Assembly (NCBI GenBank): GCA_910578785.1
Contig: CAJTSJ010000011.1
Coordinates: 1 to 64,000 of the forward strand
DNA length: 64,000 bases
Direction of reading: 5' to 3'
DNA from: an uncultured Muribaculum sp.
Lineage (GTDB): Bacteria; Bacteroidota; Bacteroidia; Bacteroidales; Muribaculaceae
Below the pieces are notes generated by a model. It was not told the DNA's origin. It was given only the letters and a program-made list of their open reading frames with translations, and did no database searches. Below, piece by piece: positions 6,741 through 14,930 of the stretch. The translations under genes and the position numbers were made by a program. Position 1 is the stretch's first letter; the number at the start of each line of letters is the position of its first letter.

Positions 6741-7469
6741 TCATTTCTGACGCTCAGGAAGCGCTTCATGAATGAGACGGTAACTCTCGTCCATCACCGA
6801 GGCTAAATCATGCTTGCCGTCGACCGGTTCGATCGGTCGGTGGATTGTCAATACGATATGTCCCCAATGGGGAATCTTTTTGAAACGGGGCATAACATCA
6901 AACGAACCGTCTATAGTTATGGGCACCACAGGCAGGCCAAATTCCACGGCAAGCATATAGGCACCCCTCTTAAAACGGCGCATTTTACCGTCCCAGGTTC
7001 TGGCTCCTTCAGGAAACACCACAAGCGACATTCCTCCGCTGAGCTGACGCTCTGCGCGCTCCATAGTCAGCTTAGTGGCCGAGGGCGACGAAGTGTCGAC
7101 CATTATATGGCCCGACACCTTACATGAATAACCCACAAGAGGAATCTTTTCAAGCGCCCGCTTCATCATCCATCGGAACTGATGGTTGAGATAGCCGTAA
7201 ACGGCAAAAATGTCGTATGCTCCCTGATGATTGCATACAAACACATAGGAGGTATCCTTCTCTATATTTTCCCGCCCCTTTACCGTCACCTTGACCAATG
7301 TAAGGATGCAGAACAGCTTGGCCCAAAGGTGGGGAAAGACGTAGCCGGCCCACCGGCCCAGCCCCATAGCGCTTAGCACTATGGTGACTGATGCGGTGAG
7401 TATTGTGGCCACCAGCAAAACCGGCGACACACACAGCAAAAATATCCAATATAGAATCTGCAAAAGCAT
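6741..7469 (-). CDS. plsC: 1-acyl-sn-glycerol-3-phosphate acyltransferase
   Basis: This 242 aa inner-membrane enzyme adds the second fatty acid to lysophosphatidic acid in phospholipid synthesis. It has one or two N-terminal membrane segments (first ~40 residues), the HX4D catalytic motif as NHQGAYD, and the substrate motif FPEGAR. I chose ATG 7469, one base after the glyA stop, because the longer frame overlaps glyA heavily. It is the last gene of the probable pyrB-pyrI-flavin reductase-glyA-plsC operon. Confidence 0.9.
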   Translation of the reverse strand: MLLQILYWIFLLCVSPVLLVATILTASVTIVLSAMGLGRWAGYVFPHLWAKLFCILTLVKVTVKGRENIEKDTSYVFVCNHQGAYDIFAVYGYLNHQFRWMMKRALEKIPLVGYSCKVSGHIMVDTSSPSATKLTMERAERQLSGGMSLVVFPEGARTWDGKMRRFKRGAYMLAVEFGLPVVPITIDGSFDVMPRFKKIPHWGHIVLTIHRPIEPVDGKHDLASVMDESYRLIHEALPERQK

Positions 7470-7470
7470 T

Positions 7471-8751
7471 CTAATATGCAAACATCGGATACGATTCCAT
7501 AGTCTTGTTGACCTCCTTGCGTACGGCCTCGATGACTGCGGGATTATCGTGGTTGGACAATACGGTGTCAATCATCTCTACGATGTCGCCCATGAGATTC
7601 TCCTTGGCTCCACGGGTAGTGATGGCAGGTGTGCCAAGACGTATTCCCGAAGTCTGGAACGGACTGCGCGAGTCAAACGGCACCATGTTTTTGTTGGCAG
7701 TGATGTCGGCCTCTACAAGCACCTTTTCAGCCATCTTGCCTGTAAGTTCGGGGAACTTGGTGCGCAGGTCTACAAGCATACAGTGGTTGTCGGTTCCGCC
7801 TGATATGATTTTGTAGCCCTTGTCGACGAGAGCCTGCGCCATAACGGCCGCATTCTTCTTGACCTGCATCTGATAGTCGCGGTAAGAGGGCTGAAGGGCC
7901 TCGCCGAAGGCCACTGCCTTGGCGGCGATGACATGTTCGAGCGGACCGCCCTGAACACCGGGGAATACGGCAGAGTCCAGAAGCGCGGACATCGGACGCA
8001 CCTGACCTTTGGGGTTGGTCTTTCCCCACGGGTTTTCGAAGTCCTGACCCATCATTATGACACCGCCACGCGGTCCGCGGAGCGTCTTATGGGTGGTAGA
8101 AGTCACGATGTGGGCATACTTGACCGGATTGTCGAGAAGTCCGGCCGCTATCAGACCAGCCGGATGAGCCATGTCCACCATAAATATAGCTCCTATCTCA
8201 TCGGCCAGACGACGCATGCGGGCATAGTCCCATTCGCGGCTGTATGCGCTTGCGCCTCCGATTATCAGTTTCGGACGTTCGCGACGAGCCACTTCCTCCA
8301 TCTGGTCGTAATCCACGAGTCCGGTATCTTCCTTGACATTATATTCAAGAGCCTGGAACATAAGCCCGGAGAAGTTGACAGGGCTTCCGTGCGACAGGTG
8401 TCCGCCATGCGACAGGTTAAGGCCCAGGAATTTGTCGCCGGGCTTAAGGCATGCCATGAACACCGCCATATTGGCCTGTGCGCCTGAATGAGGCTGAACA
8501 TTGGCCCATTCGGCTCCAAACAACAGCTTGATACGGTCTATGGCAAGCTGTTCGGCTTCGTCTACTACCTGACATCCACCGTAGTAGCGGTGGCCGGGAT
8601 AACCTTCGGCATATTTGTTGGTGAGGCATGAACCCATAGCCTCCATCACCTGGTCGCTGACGAAATTCTCCGAAGCGATTAATTCTATGCCATGTTTCTG
8701 GCGCTGATGTTCACGTTCGATGATGTCGAAAATGACTTTGTCTCTTTCCAT
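7471..8751 (-). CDS. glyA: Serine hydroxymethyltransferase
   Basis: The 426 aa cytoplasmic PLP enzyme converts serine and tetrahydrofolate to glycine and methylene-tetrahydrofolate, the main source of one-carbon units. The PLP-lysine motif TTHKTLRGPRGG is intact, as are the N-terminal SENFVS and YPGHRYYGGC blocks. Its length is normal for the family. It lies 34 bp after the flavin reductase gene and one base before plsC. Together with pyrB/pyrI this places nucleotide and one-carbon metabolism on one transcript. Confidence 0.97.
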   Translation of the reverse strand: MERDKVIFDIIEREHQRQKHGIELIASENFVSDQVMEAMGSCLTNKYAEGYPGHRYYGGCQVVDEAEQLAIDRIKLLFGAEWANVQPHSGAQANMAVFMACLKPGDKFLGLNLSHGGHLSHGSPVNFSGLMFQALEYNVKEDTGLVDYDQMEEVARRERPKLIIGGASAYSREWDYARMRRLADEIGAIFMVDMAHPAGLIAAGLLDNPVKYAHIVTSTTHKTLRGPRGGVIMMGQDFENPWGKTNPKGQVRPMSALLDSAVFPGVQGGPLEHVIAAKAVAFGEALQPSYRDYQMQVKKNAAVMAQALVDKGYKIISGGTDNHCMLVDLRTKFPELTGKMAEKVLVEADITANKNMVPFDSRSPFQTSGIRLGTPAITTRGAKENLMGDIVEMIDTVLSNHDNPAVIEAVRKEVNKTMESYPMFAY

Positions 8752-8785
8752 AAAATTACAGTAATAATTTTTATAATAAATATAG

Positions 8786-9355
8786 TTATTTCTTTTTTAC
8801 AGACCATCCGAACCTCCCTATCTGACGGCCGAGTTCGTAATATGCACCGTGGCTGTATGCCATCAATCCCGACTTGGCGAGATCGAATGCTCCGGTGGCC
8901 TCATCTATGAGCGATTCGTCGGCAAGCACGTTGACCACTTCAGCGATAAACATGTCGTGTGTGCCGAGGCTCAATATTTCCTTTACGCGACATTCGATGC
9001 AGAGAGGCGACTCGTCGATATAAGGGCATCCGACTTTGACACCCTTCATCGGTGTTAATCCTGTCTCCTTCCACTTGTCGTAGTCCTTTCCCGAACGCAC
9101 TCCGGCCCAGTCCGTAGCCCGCGCCATGTCAGCAGTGGTAAGATTGATGGTAAACTCCATCTCATCTTTGATGATTCCGTAACTGTGGCGCGAAGGACGC
9201 ACCGATATATAACACATGGCCGGATCGGAACATATAGTTCCGGTCCATGCCACTGTAAGCATGTTGTACTGCTCCGGCTCCGAGCCGCACGTCACCAGCA
9301 CGGCAGGCAGAGGATAGACCATGGTTCCGGGTCTCCAGCTCTGTTTCTTACCCAT
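8786..9355 (-). CDS. Flavin reductase family (FMN-binding) protein
   Basis: The 189 aa protein has the flavin reductase-like/FMN-binding split barrel. It shows an early PLPAVLVTCG strand, the YNMLTVAWTG...CSDP block, and ISVRPSRHSYGII, which binds FMN in this family. Members reduce flavin with NAD(P)H or act as small flavoproteins; the substrate cannot be told from sequence. It is 13 bp after pyrI and 34 bp before glyA, so it is co-transcribed with pyrimidine genes. A link between the flavoprotein and that pathway is inference only. Confidence 0.85.
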   Translation of the reverse strand: MGKKQSWRPGTMVYPLPAVLVTCGSEPEQYNMLTVAWTGTICSDPAMCYISVRPSRHSYGIIKDEMEFTINLTTADMARATDWAGVRSGKDYDKWKETGLTPMKGVKVGCPYIDESPLCIECRVKEILSLGTHDMFIAEVVNVLADESLIDEATGAFDLAKSGLMAYSHGAYYELGRQIGRFGWSVKKK

Positions 9356-9368
9356 CGGCAGTGTACGA

Positions 9369-9830
9369 TTACTTTATCTGAGCGTTTTTAGCACTGACAG
9401 TATGTCCGCAATAGTGGCATCTGAGCACATGGCGTTCCTCGTCTATGAGCTCAAAGCGAGTACGCATCGGCTCATTGTTGGTGATGCACTTCGGATTGTC
9501 GCACTTCACTATGCCGACAATGCTCTTCGGTATGGACACCGGAAATTTTTCCACCACCTCGAAGTCGCGGATGATATTTATTTTGGCGGTAGGCGCAATC
9601 AAAGCTATACGGTTGAGCACATCCTCGGGGAAGAATGTGTCGGCTACCTTGATGATGCCCTTTGTGCCGAGTATCTTACTGTCAAGATTGTTTCCTATGG
9701 TCACGTGCTTGTCAAGCTTCTCTATACCAAGAATCTTTACAGCCTGAAACAAGGCCGACGACGGTATACGGTCTATGACGGTGCCGTTCCGTAGAGCGGC
9801 CACAGCCAGTTCTTTTTTCTTTTCAGTCAT
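9369..9830 (-). CDS. pyrI: Aspartate carbamoyltransferase regulatory subunit
   Basis: The 153 aa subunit binds CTP/ATP and tunes PyrB by feedback. The N-terminal nucleotide-binding domain begins with AALRNGTVIDRIP. The C-terminal zinc domain has the four cysteines at residues 110, 115, 138 and 141 (CDNPKC, CHYC). It follows pyrB by 22 bp in the same operon, so holoenzyme subunits are made together. Confidence 0.96.
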   Translation of the reverse strand: MTEKKKELAVAALRNGTVIDRIPSSALFQAVKILGIEKLDKHVTIGNNLDSKILGTKGIIKVADTFFPEDVLNRIALIAPTAKINIIRDFEVVEKFPVSIPKSIVGIVKCDNPKCITNNEPMRTRFELIDEERHVLRCHYCGHTVSAKNAQIK

Positions 9831-9852
9831 AGTTAAGTCTCTTTTGAATCAG

Positions 9853-10782
9853 TTAATCAACCATTTCCGGTATGTCTATGCCAAGCGCACGGCAGATGAT
9901 GGCCTGACGTGCATAAAGACCGTTCTGGGCCTGCTGGAAATAATATGCTTTGGGGCTGTCGTCGACATCATATGCAATTTCGTTTACACGAGGCAGTGGA
10001 TGCAGCACACGCAGATTGTCGCGTGAGCCTTCAAGCATGGAAGCATTCAGCGTATAGAGATTCTTGACCTTCTCATACTCCATGATGTCGGTAAAGCGCT
10101 CGCGCTGTACGCGGGTCATATACAATATGTCTGTGCTGTTTATAACCTCGGGGGTGAAGTCGGTATATTCGTTATAGCGTATGCCATGCTCGTCGCAGAA
10201 CTGCTTGTATTCGACAGGCATCTGAAGCTCCTTGCAAGCAACGAAGTTAAAAGTCGGATTGAAATATTGCAGGGCCATCAACAGCGAGTGAACAGTCCGC
10301 CCGTACTTAAGGTCGCCGACCATCGTGATGGTAAGATTCTCAAGCGTGCCCTGAGTCTTATATATCGAATAGAGATCAAGCATAGTCTGCGACGGATGCT
10401 GGTTGGCTCCGTCACCGGCATTGATTACGGGAACATCGGTAACTTCGGTGGCATATCGTGCGGCACCCTCAAGATAGTGGCGCATAATTATCAGGTCCAC
10501 ATAGTTGCTTACCATCTTGATGGTGTCCTTAAGCGTCTCGCCTTTGGACGAACTCGTCGTGCTGGCATCGGAGAAACCGATTACGCGACCGCCGAGACGG
10601 TTGACCGCAGTTTCAAAACTCAGACGTGTACGTGTGGAAGGTTCAAAGAACAAGGTTGCGGCCACTCGGCCCTCAAGGATTCTGTGGTTGGGATTGGCTT
10701 CGAAATAGCGCGCCTGGCGGAGCAATCGAAGTATCTCCTCCTTACTGATGTCAGAAATAGACACAAGACTGTTGTTGTTCAT
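9853..10782 (-). CDS. pyrB: Aspartate carbamoyltransferase catalytic subunit
   Basis: The 309 aa enzyme joins carbamoyl phosphate and aspartate, the committed step of pyrimidine synthesis. The carbamoyl-phosphate motif FEPSTRTRLSFE, the HPSQTMLD block and the HPLPRV motif are present. It is the first gene of the minus-strand operon and has a good promoter (boxes at 10806-10837) only 24 bp upstream of the ATG, leaving a very short leader with little room for an attenuator. Confidence 0.97.
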   Translation of the reverse strand: MNNNSLVSISDISKEEILRLLRQARYFEANPNHRILEGRVAATLFFEPSTRTRLSFETAVNRLGGRVIGFSDASTTSSSKGETLKDTIKMVSNYVDLIIMRHYLEGAARYATEVTDVPVINAGDGANQHPSQTMLDLYSIYKTQGTLENLTITMVGDLKYGRTVHSLLMALQYFNPTFNFVACKELQMPVEYKQFCDEHGIRYNEYTDFTPEVINSTDILYMTRVQRERFTDIMEYEKVKNLYTLNASMLEGSRDNLRVLHPLPRVNEIAYDVDDSPKAYYFQQAQNGLYARQAIICRALGIDIPEMVD

Positions 10783-10805
10783 TGCTCAGTGATTTATTAT
10801 GAATG

Positions 10806-10837
10806 CAAAATTAATGCATCGTCGTCTCTTTCACAAA
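10806..10837 (-). promoter_or_regulatory. Promoter of the pyrB operon
   Basis: On the minus strand, -7 box TAATTTTG (10813-10806) and -33 box TTTG (10837-10834) are separated by 20 bases. Both match the Bacteroidetes TTTG/TAnnTTTG pattern. Confidence 0.7.
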
Positions 10838-10992
10838 AAATAAGCGCAATAAAAACTCAATAAAAACTCAGATTATATACGATTTCTCAGAACAGAGATA
10901 CAACGGCAACGGCAACATTCCACAAAATACGCCGAAACAGCATCTTCAGCCCGATCAAGAGCCCGTTCCCAAATTTTTGTAAACGCTTAGGC

Positions 10993-11084
10993 CGCATATC
11001 TCGAGGTGATTTTTGTCTTGTGACAAGGAGCGTAACAGTAGATACATGACGGAGGAACAAGACAAAAAGCTACCGGGAGATGCG
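10993..11084. repeat. Long imperfect inverted repeat in a 499 bp gene-free gap
   Basis: The gap 10783-11281 separates divergent genes. Apart from the two promoters, its main content is this element. A perfect 12-base pair TTTTTGTCTTGT (11010-11021) and ACAAGACAAAAA (11057-11068) surrounds a 35-base loop. It is extended outward by imperfect pairing of CGCATATCTCGAGG (from 10993) with the CCGGGAGATGCG block ending at 11084. It could be a structured RNA, a genome-wide intergenic repeat, or a regulator site. Small reading frames across it look accidental. Confidence 0.55.
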
Positions 11085-11177
11085 AGGCGAAGGCAACTTT
11101 GTCGGTTAACGAGAAAATAACCGGAGACATTCACAGTTAAAGTGGAATAACTATTTTTAATAAAAATACCGGATTTT

Positions 11178-11209
11178 CTTGCACCATAAGTACAAATAAC
11201 ATATATTTG
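11178..11209 (+). promoter_or_regulatory. Promoter of the beta-barrel lipoprotein gene
   Basis: The -7 box TATATTTG (11202-11209) and a near-match -33 box CTTG (11178-11181) have a 20-base spacer. The gene starts 73 bases after the -7 box. Confidence 0.6.
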
Positions 11210-11281
11210 CAAAAATACCATCCTTATTTAACCATATAAAGATAAACTAATAATTTTTCACCAATAAATCTTCGTACCTGT

Positions 11282-12226
11282 ATGTCTATTTCTTTTTCCA
11301 CAAAATCGTCATCAGCATTTTTTGCAATAATAGCCATTATCCTGTCAAGTTGTGCACCGAAAGTCACAGTAAACACAATAAAAGATTACCCCAAACGAGT
11401 CGGAAACGACATGGTGACCGTATACAACATCGGCGACACAGTACCGCAGGAAGCCGAATACATCGGCAATGTAATGGTGACATCAGACCGCACCCACGCT
11501 GAAGACTGCCGATACGAAAAAGTTCTAAACAAAGCGGTGAAAGCGACATCGGAATACGGCGGAAACATTTTGGCCCTGACATCACATAAAGAGCCGGGGC
11601 AAGAGAATCCATGCCACGAAGTGTCCGGCAATATCATGTGGCTCGGCTCCCCGGCGACATCCGACACAAATTCCGAGCCCAAAGCGACCTTTTCCCTGCC
11701 TAAAAACACAGTTTACTTCAATGCCGGCCTTGGACATATAACCAGCGATTTAAGGGTAGGAGACATCGAAACCAAAGCCGGGAACGACACTAAAAACGGT
11801 TTTGATTTCCAATTTGGATATGACTATATGTTTAACAAGTATGTAGGCATAGGGGCACTATATTCCGGGTTTAAATCATCGGCTAAAATTGAAGATGAGA
11901 CCATGCACTTTATGCTGAACATGGTCGGAGGTCAAATACTTTTCAAACAGCATCCGGGCAACGGAAGATTCGTATTTGAGGAGCGCATGGGCATCGGATA
12001 TATGAATTATTTAGAATGGAACCGATACGGCAGCGCGGCAATAAACGGATTCGGAGCCATGATTCAGGTTGGAGCCGAATATCTATTCACCCCTCAAATC
12101 GGCATAGCCCTTAACGTAGGTTCAATCGTAGGGACATTCGACAAAAACAGCATGCCTACTCCCGATGGAAGAGCACCAGGCATCGAGCGGTTTGTCTTAG
12201 GCCTTGGCTTCCGCTATCACTTTTAA
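11282..12226 (+). CDS. Lipoprotein with C-terminal outer-membrane beta-barrel-like domain
   Basis: The 314 aa protein has a signal peptide ending in a lipobox (ILSSCAPK), so it should be lipidated at Cys25 or nearby. Residues ~40-125 contain a small domain with conserved cysteines (EDCRYEK, NPCHEV). Residues ~145-314 alternate aromatic and polar residues with glycines and end in GFRYHF, a terminal aromatic residue typical of outer-membrane barrels. I do not recognise a named family. A surface or periplasm-facing role is inferred. It has its own promoter and is followed 14 bp later by another exported protein gene. Confidence 0.7.
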   Translation: MSISFSTKSSSAFFAIIAIILSSCAPKVTVNTIKDYPKRVGNDMVTVYNIGDTVPQEAEYIGNVMVTSDRTHAEDCRYEKVLNKAVKATSEYGGNILALTSHKEPGQENPCHEVSGNIMWLGSPATSDTNSEPKATFSLPKNTVYFNAGLGHITSDLRVGDIETKAGNDTKNGFDFQFGYDYMFNKYVGIGALYSGFKSSAKIEDETMHFMLNMVGGQILFKQHPGNGRFVFEERMGIGYMNYLEWNRYGSAAINGFGAMIQVGAEYLFTPQIGIALNVGSIVGTFDKNSMPTPDGRAPGIERFVLGLGFRYHF

Positions 12227-12240
12227 TATGCATTAAAAAC

Positions 12241-12864
12241 ATGTATTTCCGAACGTTATCAGTTCTCATCACATTGCTATTCCCGACAGTCGGCATCGCA
12301 GAGCGGGTGTCGACAAGAAGCGATTCCATACGTTCGTCAATCGAGTATCAGATAAGGCATTATCCGGCATCGCAATACTGCGACGTATACAAAAATTTCA
12401 TGCAGGATTTCTACGGCCCCGGGCATATACTCAACGACACAGTGGCGGCTTCGCGCTACCTGCGGTCGGAGCTTGCAGAGACTTCTGAGTTCGGAGGACC
12501 TCTGTATGAGCCGACAGGATTCAACGGCAACTTTTACCGCGTCAACATTTCGCTCATCAAAGACGGAACAGTTCCCTACCCCGTATTTTTCAGTGCATTC
12601 GTAGAAAGCGTACAGGGAATCACACCTCCGACTATAATTGAATGGCAAGGCATCTGGAATGAAGTCGACAAAGAAATCGAAGCCATGAACCTCAAGTTTG
12701 CGAACGACAGCTCAGACAGAGCGAAAATCATGCGACAGCTCAGACAAGGCAACTATGTTATACACCACAGCGATGCCTACAACCGAGCCGCCAACTTCCA
12801 CTACAGAATCATCTCCAGAGATTTGTTCGAATCGCGCATCCGGCCGCTGATCGGAGGCAGATAG
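12241..12864 (+). CDS. Exported protein of unknown function
   Basis: The 207 aa protein has an N-terminal signal peptide (hydrophobic FRTLSVLITLLF, cut near GIAE). A conserved-looking core includes YPASQYCDVYKNFMQDFYG and PGHIL, a pattern I associate with Bacteroidales exported proteins of unknown role. There is no lipobox and no barrel signature, so it is probably periplasmic or secreted. It is probably co-transcribed with the lipoprotein 14 bp upstream. Confidence 0.65.
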   Translation: MYFRTLSVLITLLFPTVGIAERVSTRSDSIRSSIEYQIRHYPASQYCDVYKNFMQDFYGPGHILNDTVAASRYLRSELAETSEFGGPLYEPTGFNGNFYRVNISLIKDGTVPYPVFFSAFVESVQGITPPTIIEWQGIWNEVDKEIEAMNLKFANDSSDRAKIMRQLRQGNYVIHHSDAYNRAANFHYRIISRDLFESRIRPLIGGR

Positions 12865-12872
12865 CCAGGACA

Positions 12873-13676
12873 CTATTGCCTTGCCCTCAATTCCCAGAAC
12901 GCCACGGCAGAAGCCGCGGCCACGTTCAGCGAATCCACGCCATGGGCCATAGGTATGCGTGCCACATAGTCGGTAGACTCTATTACCGACCGGGCAAGCC
13001 CGTCACCTTCAGTTCCCATGACTATGGCCAAGCGCGGCTCAGCCACCAGACGCGCATCATCTATACTTACAGAATTGTCCGTCAATGCCATAGACACAGT
13101 GCGCATGCCCAATTTATTAAGATAATCCACCGGTTCTTTAAGCCATGTCCACGGCACAAGAAACACCGACCCCATCGACACCCTTACGGCACGTCGGTTA
13201 AGCGGATCGCAAGAAGTAGGAGTCAAGAGTACGGCATCTATTCCCAGCGCGGCCGCTGATCGGAATATGGCGCCTATGTTGGTGGTGTCGGTCACTCCGT
13301 CTATCACCACCACGCGCTTTGCATCACGGCATACAGTCTGAACGTCAGGCAACCGACGTCGCCTCATGGCGCACAGAACTCCGCGTGTAAGGGTATATCC
13401 GGTAAGCGAAGCAAGCAATTCTCTCTGACCGGTGTAGACAGGTATGTCGCCACAGCGCGCCAGCACATCCTTGGCATCGCCGTCCAGATGACGCTTCTCA
13501 CAAAGAATCGACACCGGCTCATATCCGGCATCAAGCGCCACATGAATCACCTTGGGACTTTCAGCTATGAATATCCCTTTTTCAGGATCAAGCCTGTTGC
13601 GCAACTGAGCTTCCGTAAGCGACACGAACACATCAAGCCCCGGATGCGACAACGAAGATATCTCGACTACAGCCAT
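12873..13676 (-). CDS. TrmH/SpoU family RNA 2'-O-methyltransferase
   Basis: The 267 aa SpoU enzyme transfers a methyl group from S-adenosylmethionine to a ribose 2'-OH of rRNA or tRNA. It has an N-terminal substrate-binding part (residues ~1-105) and a C-terminal trefoil-knot domain. The knot domain shows GVTDTTNIGAIFRSAAALG (motif 1), IVMGTEGDGL (motif 2) and IPMAHGVDSLNVAAASAV (motif 3). The exact target RNA cannot be decided. It converges on the exported-protein gene at 12864 with 8 bp between. A TATATTTG promoter box lies at 13702-13709. Confidence 0.92.
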   Translation of the reverse strand: MAVVEISSLSHPGLDVFVSLTEAQLRNRLDPEKGIFIAESPKVIHVALDAGYEPVSILCEKRHLDGDAKDVLARCGDIPVYTGQRELLASLTGYTLTRGVLCAMRRRRLPDVQTVCRDAKRVVVIDGVTDTTNIGAIFRSAAALGIDAVLLTPTSCDPLNRRAVRVSMGSVFLVPWTWLKEPVDYLNKLGMRTVSMALTDNSVSIDDARLVAEPRLAIVMGTEGDGLARSVIESTDYVARIPMAHGVDSLNVAAASAVAFWELRARQ

Positions 13677-13701
13677 ACCTTATTTCTAATTTGTTTTACC
13701 G

Positions 13702-13709
13702 CAAATATA
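13702..13709 (-). promoter_or_regulatory. -7 box of the TrmH-family gene
   Basis: CAAATATA on the plus strand reads TATATTTG on the minus strand, 26 bp before the ATG at 13676. Confidence 0.55.
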
Positions 13710-13732
13710 CACATTTTTCAGCGAAAAGCATT

Positions 13733-14359
13733 TTATAGCCCGGCAAACAGACTGACGAGCAACGGCACGCACACCTCGAGCACCACACCGTGCATCAACG
13801 CTATCGGCATCATCTCCTGACCTGTACAGCGCACAATCATGGGCATTGTCACATCCATTGAGGTCACTCCGGCGGCAGAAACAGGCGCATAGCGACCGAA
13901 TACTTTGGCAAACCAAGGACCGCAGACAAGTGCCGTCATCTCACGTATGATGTTAACCAACAGGGCCAGCATACCGAGCTGTGTCGCGGCCTGCAAACCT
14001 ATCGTCTCGCTCTTGATGTCAATTATCAGCACCGACGAAAGCGAATAATATCCCAATCCGCTTCCAAGCGCAAGATAATCCATCGGACTCCATCCGCCAA
14101 TCAACAATCCGGCCAGAACAGTAAAAAGCAGAGTACCGACGATAGTCCCAAACGGCAACAGCAATGTACGGAACGAGATATTGGACATAATCTTTCGGAT
14201 GTTCCCTCCATAGCCCAGACTCAGCCCGATCTGAATGACCAGAGCATACAGAAGCCATTCGGAAAGTTCCGCAGGAATAAAGGATTCAGGAATCAGACCG
14301 GACATTCCGATAAATATCCCGATTGCAAAAACAGCTAAAACTATCAGACTTCCTTTCAT
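13733..14359 (-). CDS. lysO: LysO family lysine exporter, large part
   Basis: The 208 aa membrane protein has about six hydrophobic segments. It carries the LysO/YbjE core: LVIQIGLSLGYGG, GSGLGYYSLSSVLI, an IREM segment and VTSMDVTMP with charged residues inside membrane segments. LysO exports L-lysine and toxic analogues. In E. coli LysO is one polypeptide of about 300 residues; here the N-terminal segment is a separate gene (14356-14628) whose stop overlaps this start (ATGA). The two must act together if functional. Confidence 0.8.
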   Translation of the reverse strand: MKGSLIVLAVFAIGIFIGMSGLIPESFIPAELSEWLLYALVIQIGLSLGYGGNIRKIMSNISFRTLLLPFGTIVGTLLFTVLAGLLIGGWSPMDYLALGSGLGYYSLSSVLIIDIKSETIGLQAATQLGMLALLVNIIREMTALVCGPWFAKVFGRYAPVSAAGVTSMDVTMPMIVRCTGQEMMPIALMHGVVLEVCVPLLVSLFAGL

Positions 14360-14628
14360 TTCCCTCGACTTTTATCGATATAATTACCAATGCCCCATGC
14401 CACCAGGACACTTCCGGCCACACCGGCAAACGCCACAATCAAAGCCGTCAGGCCAAACCCGGCAAAATCATTTACTATCTCGTCATTCGACCCCAATGAA
14501 ATGCCGAACACAAAAATAAGCATCCACACTGTCCACGTTGAGGTTCGCTCAATGCGGCGCAATCCACGGAATCTGCGCAACATGATTCCGATGCATATGC
14601 TTACAATAAGTAGAAATAAGACAACCAT
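14356..14628 (-). CDS. LysO family exporter, small N-terminal part (DUF340-like)
   Basis: The 90 aa protein has three predicted membrane segments (MVVLFLLIVSICIGIML, WTVWMLIFVFGISLG and an ALIVAFAGVAGSVLV segment) and the GSNDEIVNDF loop of the LysO N-terminus. It overlaps the next gene by 4 bp, so the halves are translationally coupled. A -7 box TAATTTTG at 14760-14753 gives a leader of about 120 bases without a recognisable lysine riboswitch. Confidence 0.75.
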   Translation of the reverse strand: MVVLFLLIVSICIGIMLRRFRGLRRIERTSTWTVWMLIFVFGISLGSNDEIVNDFAGFGLTALIVAFAGVAGSVLVAWGIGNYIDKSRGK

Positions 14629-14752
14629 ATTGAAACTATATTTAGCATAAATAAAGCAGTCAGCTCAGATACGGCATTTCAGAAAGAATGCATACAACCG
14701 GCATATAGCATCACTGCAAAACGGCATATTCAGCCAATATGCTTCCCAGATG

Positions 14753-14760
14753 CAAAATTA
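14753..14760 (-). promoter_or_regulatory. -7 box of the lysO gene pair
   Basis: CAAAATTA reads TAATTTTG on the minus strand. The 302 bp gene-free gap 14629-14930 holds this, the ~120-base lysO leader, and the pepP promoter. Confidence 0.5.
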
Positions 14761-14897
14761 CGAAAATTTTTACGGCAGGACACACCCGTATAGTAAAGTT
14801 TAACCATCCTACGTACCCCGATGTTCCGCTAAACAGTTTTTACTACCGACGGCAGAAAATATGCCTTGCTGTTGACCGTTATTTTGCGGGAAAGTAG

Positions 14898-14905
14898 TAA
14901 ATTTG
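14898..14905 (+). promoter_or_regulatory. -7 box of the pepP-men operon
   Basis: TAAATTTG lies 25 bp before the pepP ATG. A possible TTG -33 element is at 14872-14874, slightly far at 23 bases. Confidence 0.55.
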
Positions 14906-14930
14906 GAATTATTTTTCACAAGTTACTGCT

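Noticed and set aside
10955..11221. Minus-strand 88-codon frame in the pyrB gap
   Set aside because: It runs across the inverted repeat and the promoter of the next gene, and has no protein-like conservation signs or ribosome site.
14629..14749. Lysine riboswitch before lysO
   Set aside because: The leader is only about 120 bases and none of the conserved lysine-aptamer blocks is visible.
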